Shown: positions 7,257 to 13,899 of the stretch, in pieces
Position numbering within the stretch: position 1 is the stretch's first letter
How the letters are laid out: every line of letters begins with the position of its first letter
Source: Davidsoniella eucalypti
Taxonomy: Eukaryota > Ascomycota > Sordariomycetes > Microascales > Ceratocystidaceae
Assembly: GCA_004009845.1 (NCBI GenBank)
Contig: RMBW01000292.1
Location: forward strand, 15,530-29,873
DNA length: 14,344 bases
Reading direction: 5' to 3'
Program-made: the position numbers and the translations under genes
The notes under the pieces: model-generated
Seen by the model: the letters and a program-made list of their open reading frames with translations, nothing else
What the model was told of the DNA's origin: nothing
Database searches by the model: none

Positions 7257-9275
7257 GGGAAACCGTGGTGAGAAAAGACGTGGATCAGCAGGGCTTCAGC
7301 GGTGGCTTGTGCGGTGATAGCCTTCATGGGAATCAGGATCTGTGATTTAGACAGACGATCAGTGACCCCTAGAATGGAGGTGCAACCAGCCGAAGGGGGT
7401 AACGGGCCGATAAAGTCCATAGCCAATTCAGACCAAGGTCTGGACGGTACTGGTAGGGGTTTCAGCAGGCCGCGCTTCTGCTCTCGCCAAATCTTGCTTT
7501 TTCCACAAGACGAGCAATTCGATACGAACTGACGGACATCGTTGGTCAGACCAGGCCAGGCATATTCGCGCGACACTAGGTCACGGGTGATTGCTCTGCC
7601 GGGGTGGCCTGCGAGGGTGGAATCGTGGATCTGCTGGATAATTTTGGTCCTCAAGGGCTCGTGGTGAGGGACCCAAAGTCTATCGCGCCAGCGTAGTCTC
7701 CCTTCCGAGTCTAGTTTGCACTCGCTCATTTGCCATTGCAAACCCCAGTCGGCTGGGAATGAGCGAGCTCCCTCTCGTACTAATTTCCGAGCTATCCACC
7801 AACGGTTGCATTGGGCTAGAGCTTGGTTCCATAGGCTAGTCATCTCGGGGTCCGCGAAGGGGGAGGTCACAGCTTCTTTAGTCGCCTTGTCGTCGGTCGG
7901 CGCGTCCTTGTCAGGCTCCTGAGCCCAAACTGCGCCGATTACCACCAGGTCGTTGCTTGACTCACTCTTCTCGAGGAGTTGGTGGAAGCGACTAGCCAGC
8001 CTGTCGTCATTCTCGTTGGCTGGCATGTCCTGGTCCCTTCTAGACAGGGCGTCTGGTACAACTTGCTCAGTACCTGGGCGGTGGCGTAGGCAGAAACTAA
8101 AGTCCGAAAGCTCATATCCCCAGCGGCGCTGTCTCTCAGCCAACGTTCTCTTGGTCTGAAAGTATTCCAAGTTCCGGTGATCAGTCCACACCACAAAGTC
8201 GACCCCTAGGAGGAAATGGCGCCATTCGCGAATGGACCAGTAGATGGCCAACATCTCCTTGTCATGAATGGGGTAGTTGGCTTCGGGGGGTGTGAGTTTG
8301 CGAGAAAGGAAGGCAATGGGATGCATGAGACCATCATCTCCTCGTTGAGACAATTCTGCTCCCAGGGCATAACCGGATGAGTCCGCGGTCAATACCGTTT
8401 CTCTCAGCGGGTCAAAGGGGGTCAAGACAGGGGGAGTGAGGAAGGCTCTCTTAACCTCGGCGAAAGCGTGTGCACATGCGTCGGACCAGACAAAGGGGGT
8501 ATCCTTCTTGGTTAACCCTACCATCGGCGCTATCATCTCAGACAGTCGAGGTACAAAGTCTCGATAGAAATTGACGAAGCCGATGAATCCACGTAGACCT
8601 TTCAAAGTAGTGGGAGAACTCCAGTTGCGAATCGCAAGGGTTTTCTCAGGGTCTGCCTTAATGCCGATACCTGGGCCAACGATGAAGCCGAGAAACTTGA
8701 TTTCCTTGGCTAGGAACTGGCACTTGCGAAGGTCGAGTTGCAGGCCGGCGAGATCGAGTGCATGGACAATTTCGAGCACTAATTTCCTGTGCTCTTCCTC
8801 AGTACCACTGGAGTAGATGTCCACGTCGTCAATGTATGCGCTGCAGCTAATGCCTAGCCACTTTCGGAGGACCGAGTTGATGTAGCGTTGAAACGCGGCA
8901 GGGGCATTCGTCAGGCCAAAGGGGATCACGTTCCATTCGAAGGCCCCTAGAGGAGTCCGAAAGGCGGTTAACTCCTCATAGCCAGGGGCAATCCGAATAC
9001 GATGAAATGCGGCAATAACGTCTACCTTGGAGACCCATTTAGCAGCCGAGATTTGCCGAAGGGTGTCGTGGATAAGGGGAAGTGGGTAGGAATCCTTCTT
9101 GGAGATAGCGTTAACTGCGCGGTAGTCCACACAGAATCGAATTCCACCTCCAGGTTTCTTTACAAATAGGACCGGAGAGCCCACTTCAGATTTCGTGTCC
9201 TTTATCCATTTCGTACCCAGTAGTTCAGTCAACGTTTTCTGCATCACTAACAGTTCAGCCCTAGACAACGGATAG
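7034..9275 (-). pseudogene. Element A pol: RT, RNase H and integrase N-terminal half
   Basis: Coding sense enters at 9275 with YPLSRAELLVMQ; codons of the same open frame upstream to 9313 are antisense LTR of B. RT shows VKKPGGGIRFCVDYRAVN, KVDVIAAFHRI (motif A), PFGLTNAPAAFQ (motif B) and YIDD (8825-8836). RNase H has TADSSGYALG, HDKEMLAIYW and YTDHRNLEYF. The integrase HHCC finger (HDSTLAGH ... CSSCGKSK) and the first core Asp (MDFIGPLP) follow. Near 7257 a base is missing relative to the same site in B (CCGCTTGCC), so the residues from there to 7034 are out of frame and should be ignored. Protease and gag are absent because of the B insertion. Confidence 0.92.
9271..9275. other. Candidate 5-bp target site duplication of element B (left copy)
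   Basis: GATAG precedes the TG of B's 5' LTR. The other copy should follow B's 3' LTR outside the window and be continuous with the rest of A's pol. Confidence 0.45.
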
Positions 9276-9305
9276 TGTAAGAGACTAAGGCCTGATAGTA
9301 TTAGC

Positions 9306-9319
9306 CAAGGCATGCCTTG
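9306..9319. promoter_or_regulatory. 14-bp perfect palindrome in U3 of element B
   Basis: CAAGGCATGCCTTG is its own reverse complement and lies 18 bp upstream of the TATA box. Element A has CAAGGCATTCCTTG at the same place (5967-5980, minus strand), one base off perfect symmetry, although the surrounding LTR has diverged. It may be a binding site for a dimeric host regulator; no factor can be named. Confidence 0.5.
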
Positions 9320-9337
9320 TCGCTACTAGGGTATAAC

Positions 9338-9345
9338 TATAAATA
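9338..9345 (+). promoter_or_regulatory. TATA box of element B LTR promoter
   Basis: TATAAATA lies 55 bp upstream of the predicted start at 9393, with a pyrimidine-rich run (9377-9392) just before that start, as is common in filamentous fungal promoters. Element A has TATAAGTA at the corresponding place. Transcription should start inside the LTR and read gag-pol. Confidence 0.7.
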
Positions 9346-9392
9346 GGGATCAACTCCCTCCGGATATTACTCTTAGTTTTCCTTTCTTCTTC

Positions 9393-9403
9393 ATCGGTCT
9401 CAA
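9393..9403 (+). promoter_or_regulatory. Predicted transcript 5' end / self-primer (R start)
   Basis: ATCGGTCTCAA is conserved in both LTRs (complement of 5884-5894 in A) and is the exact reverse complement of 9458-9468 just after the LTR. In Tf1 the first 11 nt of the mRNA fold back on the primer binding site and are cleaved to prime cDNA synthesis. The length here is also 11 nt. Start at 9393 is inferred from this pairing. Confidence 0.7.
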
Positions 9404-9457
9404 CTTATTTAGACCAATACGATACCTTTTTTCACAATCCTCGTATACTCTCACATT

Positions 9458-9468
9458 TTGAGACCGAT
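9458..9468 (+). other. Self-primer binding site of element B
   Basis: TTGAGACCGAT lies 4 nt after the LTR end and pairs perfectly with 9393-9403. Pairing ends exactly at these 11 bases on both sides. The orientation is right: the 3' end of the primer would extend into U5. It does not begin with TGG, as a tRNA-primed site normally would. Confidence 0.75.
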
Positions 9469-9584
9469 AACTTTGATTGTTTTTAATTTTTTTTAGTCCA
9501 AAGCCAGATTGCTTTGTTTACGTTTATTTTTTTATTTTTATTTTTTTTATTTTTTTTTCCGAGCCTGATTGCTCATCCTCTCGT
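9469..9584 (+). other. U-rich leader segment of element B
   Basis: This non-coding stretch is dominated by long T runs (9479-9495 and 9527-9558), with two degenerate copies of the downstream repeat word (AGCCAGATTGCTTTG and GAGCCTGATTGCT). There is no ATG from the predicted transcript start to the gag start at 9779. Frames running through it from non-ATG codons are not supported. Confidence 0.6.
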
Positions 9585-9771
9585 CCAAGCCAGACCGCTT
9601 GTTACACCTCTGTCCAGACCTTATTTGTCTGTTATTTCAGCCCAAGCCAGACCGCTTGTTATACCCCTGTCCAGACCTTATTTTTGTCTGCTATTCCAGC
9701 CCAAGCCAGACCGCTTGTTAACCTTGTCCAGACCGTATCTGTTGTTATTCCAAGCCAGACCGCTTGTACCC
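9585..9771 (+). repeat. Leader tandem repeat with alternating hairpins
   Basis: Units begin at 9585, 9642, 9701 and 9750 (lengths about 57, 59, 49 and a partial). Each starts with CCAAGCCAGACCGCTTG, which can fold into a 5-bp stem (CAAGC/GCTTG) with the hexaloop CAGACC: 9586-9601, 9643-9658, 9702-9717, 9751-9766. The first three units also carry a second hairpin: CAGAC/GTCTG at 9615-9631 and 9672-9690, and CAGA/TCTG at 9729-9741. The last hairpin ends 12 nt before the gag ATG. A packaging, dimerisation or translational role is possible. Confidence 0.85.
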
Positions 9772-9778
9772 CGCCACC

Positions 9779-11605
9779 ATGTTGTCCTCATTCCTCGCCT
9801 TGCTGATCAATCAGCTGGAATGGCTGCTGTTCGCCCTAATCCCAATCGTCATATTCGGCATCCCCACGTATCTAAAGATACGTACCGAACTTCGCTTGCG
9901 CCTCAGCCAGCTGCGCGCAAACTTGCTATCGCCCGAGCAGGAGCCTGCCCAAGGCTACACCTTTTCATCCTTGGGCCTTCCTAACAAACGCCCTTGGAGT
10001 AAACCTGGCTGGTGCTACCTTGCCTTATTCAAACGTAAGGAACGCGCCCGCATCGCTGCCACCCTCGGTTTCTGCCCCGCCTCTCGCGTCATCCTCGACC
10101 ACAGCCAACACTTCCACAGTCACCTGGGCCACCTCGCTTTTGCCAGCGGATTCGTTGGCCACGTCACTATCGGACGTCGTAACACTGAGGAAACCCGCGC
10201 TCTCATGGCACTTCGTCCCACGCTCCTTGCTGCATGCTTCATGGGTGCACCCACTGGTGGCCCGGTCACCCGTTCACGAGCCCCGGGAACCACTGAGAAG
10301 ATCACGGCTAGTGAGACCATACACTCACGCACTCTTAGCCGAGTCACGACGGTACGCGAGCCTATGGAAGATAACGATGACGAAGAGGTCAGCGATGGTC
10401 CTTCGGAGACTGCTGATGTTGCCCACCGCGCTGAAACCATGGACCTGCTTCGTCCTTCGTCTCCTAGCCCAGTCCGTGGCCGCCAACCCTCACATGATAT
10501 TAACCCTATGGACGCTGTCAATGCACGAATGGACAAAATGCAAAGTATGATGGAACGAATTGCCCAAAGGTTATTCGACGAAGATCAACCTGAACAGCGT
10601 TCCGAGCCAGAGTCCCCCCGTCCCGTACTAGCACTCCTTCCTGCCCCCGTCGCCACGCCTCGCCAGTCCCTGCCCCGTCACACTCAGCCCACCCTTGAAG
10701 AATTCAGCGGCTTACATGTCGACTACGAGAACTGGCGCACCCTGGCCATGCTGAAACTGAGAGTCGATGGACAAGCCATCGGTGACGAAACCTCCCACGC
10801 GATTTACCTCTTTGGACGTCTAGGCGCCACTACCCGGTCGAAACTCAACACGTATTTTGAAGACATCAGCCAACGTCCCGGAGCGTACCAACTCCTCGTC
10901 GAAAAGCTGGACCTGATGTTCCGCAGCCGCGCCCGTCATGACCTTGCCATTACCGCTTTCTACTACATGACTCAAGGCCCTACTGAGCCCTTCAAAGTTT
11001 TTTTTAACCGCTTTGAAACCTTAGCCATGGAAGCGCGAGTAAGCGATGAAAGGACACTTATCAACGTACTGCGAAAGTCCATCCGGGTAGATCTGCGCTC
11101 CGACACCAGCTATGTGTGGAGCAAAGAGTCCTACCAAGCGATTTCCGAGATGCTGCTCGTACACTTCGACCTCCGTGAAGACCAAGCGCGTGCTGAAGAA
11201 TCTACCAAGAAGACTGTCCGACCGTCCAACCGCCCCGACACAAGCAACTGGAGGTCACGCCCTGACCAACGTGCGCACAACGAACCACGCACCCAGCCGG
11301 CCCACCGTTCAGATAGACCGAGACTTTCCAACGCCGACCGTCACCGTATGATGCGTGAAGGAGTCTGCTTCGCGTGCTCGCAGCAGGGACATGTAGCCAA
11401 CCAGTGCCCGCAGCGCAGGTCCACGCAGAACCCCCGCAACGATCAACTGTCGATAAATATGGTCCGCACCACCGTACGCGATGAGCTGGCCAAGGCTGAC
11501 CACCGAATGATGGACCGTCTGTTGCCTGCACCCCCGACCACGACTGTAGCGAGGGTAGCTACGGAGTTTCACGATGCCGTCGAAGAATTCGCGGAGGATT
11601 TTTAG
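9779..11605 (+). CDS. gag: Gag of element B, with hydrophobic N-terminal extension
   Basis: Gag forms the particle that packages the element's RNA. The start is ATG 9779, the first ATG of the leader, in an ideal context (GCCACCATG); an in-frame TTG at 9764 is ignored. The protein has 608 residues. Residues 1 to about 32 are strongly hydrophobic (SFLALLINQ, WLLFALIPIVIFGI) and followed by basic residues, as in a signal anchor. Residues about 35-154 are unrecognised. An acidic, Ser/Pro-rich spacer follows, then the retrotransposon Gag core (about 315-480) with LEEFSGLHVDYENWRTLAMLKL and FFNRFETLAMEARVSD. A basic tail leads to one zinc knuckle, CX2CX4HX4C (C530, C533, H538, C543). The stop TAG at 11603 coincides with the frameshift signal. 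The membrane-like start is not usual for Gypsy Gag. Confidence 0.9.
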   Translation: MLSSFLALLINQLEWLLFALIPIVIFGIPTYLKIRTELRLRLSQLRANLLSPEQEPAQGYTFSSLGLPNKRPWSKPGWCYLALFKRKERARIAATLGFCPASRVILDHSQHFHSHLGHLAFASGFVGHVTIGRRNTEETRALMALRPTLLAACFMGAPTGGPVTRSRAPGTTEKITASETIHSRTLSRVTTVREPMEDNDDEEVSDGPSETADVAHRAETMDLLRPSSPSPVRGRQPSHDINPMDAVNARMDKMQSMMERIAQRLFDEDQPEQRSEPESPRPVLALLPAPVATPRQSLPRHTQPTLEEFSGLHVDYENWRTLAMLKLRVDGQAIGDETSHAIYLFGRLGATTRSKLNTYFEDISQRPGAYQLLVEKLDLMFRSRARHDLAITAFYYMTQGPTEPFKVFFNRFETLAMEARVSDERTLINVLRKSIRVDLRSDTSYVWSKESYQAISEMLLVHFDLREDQARAEESTKKTVRPSNRPDTSNWRSRPDQRAHNEPRTQPAHRSDRPRLSNADRHRMMREGVCFACSQQGHVANQCPQRRSTQNPRNDQLSINMVRTTVRDELAKADHRMMDRLLPAPPTTTVARVATEFHDAVEEFAEDF

Positions 11606-11633
11606 ATTGTCAGGACAAGTCGCGCCCTGACAA
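11596..11633 (+). promoter_or_regulatory. Putative -1 programmed frameshift signal at gag/pol junction
   Basis: GGATTTT (11596-11602, read G GAT TTT) precedes the gag stop TAG. Four nt later a perfect 8-bp stem begins: TTGTCAGG (11607-11614) pairs with CCTGACAA (11626-11633) around an 11-nt loop. The pol frame is the -1 frame and is open across this site. The slip site resembles GGATTTA of the MMTV pro-pol junction. The competing explanation is a lost T in the five-T run, which would make a single Gag-Pol frame as in Tf1. Confidence 0.65.
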
Positions 11634-11670
11634 GGACACAACGGAAGGAGAACAAATAGTTAAACAGGAA

Positions 11671-13899
11671 ATGGGAGCTAAAGGAACTTACTTAGAATTA
11701 ACCATGAATACTGTTTTGACCAAAGCCCTCGTTGACAGTGGCTGTTTATGCCTCGCCGTTGTCCCTCCGCGCATGCTTCCCCACGCTACCAGTACGCTCC
11801 CCATTGAACCCCGCAGGGTTGCTCTCGCCACCTCCCAAGATAACCCTCCCATGATTACCCAGATCGCCATGTTTACGCTGGGCCTACCCAATCACGAGGA
11901 GAATATCTGGGCCTACGTAGTCCCCGGTCAAACTGAAGACCTTATCCTGGGCCAGCGCTGGTTGATCAATCACGATGTACACCTACACCCCCGTTCTGGC
12001 CAGATTAAAGTTACTGTGGCGGAAGAACTCACTCCCGACGAATTTCACACGCTCTGCGACAACGACGACGATCTCGCTATCTACCGCATCACGCTAGAGG
12101 ATGTCAACAGAGCCCTGGAACAGAAGGAGCGTGAGAGACCACCCCTACCCGATTGGTTAAGACCTGTGGCGTCAGCATTTGAAGCGAAAGCATCCAAGGA
12201 TCTCCCACCCCACCGACCTGGAGTGGACCTCAAGATTGAGATTATAGATGGGAAGACGTTACCTGTTCAGTCACTTTACCCGTTGTCCCGTGCCGAACTG
12301 CTAGTGATGCAGAAGACTCTGACCGAGCTGTTGTCTACGAAATGGATTAAGGATACCAAGTCTGAAGTGGGATCACCCGTCCTATTCGTAAAGAAACCTG
12401 GAGGTGGAATTCGTTTCTGTGTGGACTACCGCGCAGTCAACGCTATCTCTAGGAAGGACTCGTACCCGCTCCCCCTTATCCATGACACGTTACGACAGAT
12501 TTCCGAGGCCAAGTGGGTGTCCAAAGTAGATGTTATCGCCGCGTTCCACCGCATTCGCATCGCCCCCGGTTCCGAGGAGTTGACCGCGTTTCGGACTCCC
12601 CTAGGCGCCTTCGAGTGGAACGTGATCCCCTTTGGTCTGACCAACGCCCCCGCAGCCTTCCAGCGCTACATCAACTCCGTTCTCCGCAAGTGGCTGGGTG
12701 TTTCGTGCAGTGCCTACATCGACGACGTGGACATCTATTCCAGTGGTACTGAAGCCGAGCATCGACAGCTCGTATTGGATATCGTCAAAGCCCTCGACGA
12801 CGCCGGCCTACAACTCGACCTTGCCAAATGTCAGTTTTTGGCCGAGAAGATCAAGTTCCTAGGCTTCATTGTTGGCCCGGGTATAGGCATCATCGCTGAC
12901 CCGGAGAAAACCCTTGCTATCCGCAACTGGTTGCCTCCAACGACACTAAAGGGTTTGCGTGGCTTTATTGGTTTTGTCAATTTCTACAGAGACTTTGTTC
13001 CTCGACTATCTGAGTTGATGGCACCTCTGGTAGGCTTAACCAAGAAGGACGTACCCTTCGTCTGGTCCGATAACTGTGAGAATGCCTTTGCGGAAGTCAA
13101 GAAAGCCTTCTTGTCGCCCCCGGTTTTGACCCCCTTCGACCCGCTCAGAGAGACTATCCTGACTGCTGACTCCTCTGGCTACGCACTTGGCGCCGAGCTA
13201 TCCCAACGCGGCGACGATGGCCTGATGCACCCTATCGCCTTCCTCTCTCGTAAGCTGACCCCGCCGGAAGCCAACTATCCTATCCACGATAAGGAGATGC
13301 TGGCTGTCTACTGGTCTATCCGAGAATGGCGCCACTTCCTAATGGGTGTTGAATTCCTCGTCTATACAGACCATCGCAATTTGGAGTACTTCCGTACGAA
13401 GAGGACTTTAGCTGAACGACAACGTCGCTGGGGTTACGAGCTTTCCGACTTTAACTTTGTACTACGCCACCGCCCAGGTACTGAGCAGGTTGTCCCGGAT
13501 GCACTTTCAAGGCGAGACCAAGACATGCCAGCCGACAAGAATGACGATAGACTAGCTAGTCGAGTGCACCAACTGCTCGAGGAAAGCGAGTCTAGCGGTG
13601 ACCTAGTGGTGATTGGTGCTGTATGGGCCCAGGAGCCTGACAAGGACGCACCTACCGACAGCCAAGCACCGAGAGAAACCGTACCATCCCCATTTGCCGA
13701 AGGTGAACTTTCTACCCTCTGGAGACAAGCCCTCAACAACAACAACCGCTGGTGGTTGGCCCGGAAATTGGTTCAAGAACGAGCTCGCACTTTCCCAGCC
13801 GACTGGGGCCTGCAATGGCAGATGAGTGAGTGCAAGCTTGATCAAGACGGCAGACTACGCTGGCGTGACAGACTTTGGTCCCCTACTACGAACCGCTGA
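11671..13899 (+). CDS. pol: Pol of element B: protease, RT, RNase H, start of integrase
   Basis: The frame is open from the gag junction (11602) and its first ATG is 11671; translation is probably by frameshift, not from this ATG. From that ATG: protease with LVDSGC (D22-S23-G24) and the ILGQRWL block (about 92-98); RT with VKKPGGGIRFCVDYRAVN, KVDVIAAFHRI, PFGLTNAPAAFQ and YIDD (349-352); RNase H with Asp 500 (TADSSG), Glu 542 (DKEML) and Asp 567 (YTDHRN). All polymerase and RNase H catalytic residues look intact. The frame ends at TGA 13897 because of a lost G near 13877: element A has CTTTGGGTCCC where B has CTTTGGTCCCC. Coding sense carries on in the next frame into integrase, so this stop is probably not natural. 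Confidence 0.92.
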   Translation: MGAKGTYLELTMNTVLTKALVDSGCLCLAVVPPRMLPHATSTLPIEPRRVALATSQDNPPMITQIAMFTLGLPNHEENIWAYVVPGQTEDLILGQRWLINHDVHLHPRSGQIKVTVAEELTPDEFHTLCDNDDDLAIYRITLEDVNRALEQKERERPPLPDWLRPVASAFEAKASKDLPPHRPGVDLKIEIIDGKTLPVQSLYPLSRAELLVMQKTLTELLSTKWIKDTKSEVGSPVLFVKKPGGGIRFCVDYRAVNAISRKDSYPLPLIHDTLRQISEAKWVSKVDVIAAFHRIRIAPGSEELTAFRTPLGAFEWNVIPFGLTNAPAAFQRYINSVLRKWLGVSCSAYIDDVDIYSSGTEAEHRQLVLDIVKALDDAGLQLDLAKCQFLAEKIKFLGFIVGPGIGIIADPEKTLAIRNWLPPTTLKGLRGFIGFVNFYRDFVPRLSELMAPLVGLTKKDVPFVWSDNCENAFAEVKKAFLSPPVLTPFDPLRETILTADSSGYALGAELSQRGDDGLMHPIAFLSRKLTPPEANYPIHDKEMLAVYWSIREWRHFLMGVEFLVYTDHRNLEYFRTKRTLAERQRRWGYELSDFNFVLRHRPGTEQVVPDALSRRDQDMPADKNDDRLASRVHQLLEESESSGDLVVIGAVWAQEPDKDAPTDSQAPRETVPSPFAEGELSTLWRQALNNNNRWWLARKLVQERARTFPADWGLQWQMSECKLDQDGRLRWRDRLWSPTTNR

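Larger units (their letters stand above)
5830..9275 (-). mobile_element. Gypsy element A (chromovirus), 3' part, inserted in LINE-2 and split by element B
   Basis: Read on the minus strand, A runs from the start of its RT domain (9275) through RNase H, integrase, chromodomain, 3' UTR, polypurine tract and 3' LTR (6010-5830). Its left genomic limit is the exact LINE-2 breakpoint. Its other limit is a clean cut where the LTR of element B begins at 9276. Gag, protease and the 5' LTR of A are missing and should lie right of B. Over pol it aligns base for base with element B (7207-9275 against 12276-14344), so A and B are members of one family but clearly diverged copies. Confidence 0.93.
9276..9453 (+). 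repeat. 5' LTR of element B (178 bp)
   Basis: It starts TGTAAGAGACTAAGG, exactly where the homology of A's pol ends, and ends CTCTCA by alignment with the LTR of A. The length is close to A's 181 bp. From the predicted start at 9393, U3 is about 117 bp and R plus U5 about 61 bp. An end at 9455 (CACA) is possible but less consistent with A. Confidence 0.88.

Noticed and set aside
9276..9313. N-terminal codons of the minus-strand pol frame up to 9313
   Set aside because: They are antisense of element B's LTR. True pol sequence of A starts at 9275.
9454..9475. tRNA primer binding site after the LTR
   Set aside because: No TGG start typical of tRNA 3' complements. The 11-nt self-complement explains the site better. 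A rare tRNA cannot be fully excluded without the host tRNA set.
9479..9558. T runs as an RNA polymerase III or bacterial-type terminator
   Set aside because: They lie inside the transcribed leader of a polymerase II retroelement, with no Pol III gene upstream and no preceding hairpin.
9585..9771. CRISPR-like array
   Set aside because: Units of 49-59 bp have similar spacers and decay gradually, are few, and sit in a retrotransposon leader.
9477..9984. Two plus-strand frames across the U-rich leader into gag
   Set aside because: They start at non-ATG codons, encode Phe-rich or repeat-derived sequence, and overlap the well-supported gag start at 9779.
10020..11641. Several plus- and minus-strand frames of 66-176 codons within gag
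   Set aside because: They overlap the long gag frame, lack recognisable motifs, and are explained by its GC-rich codon use.
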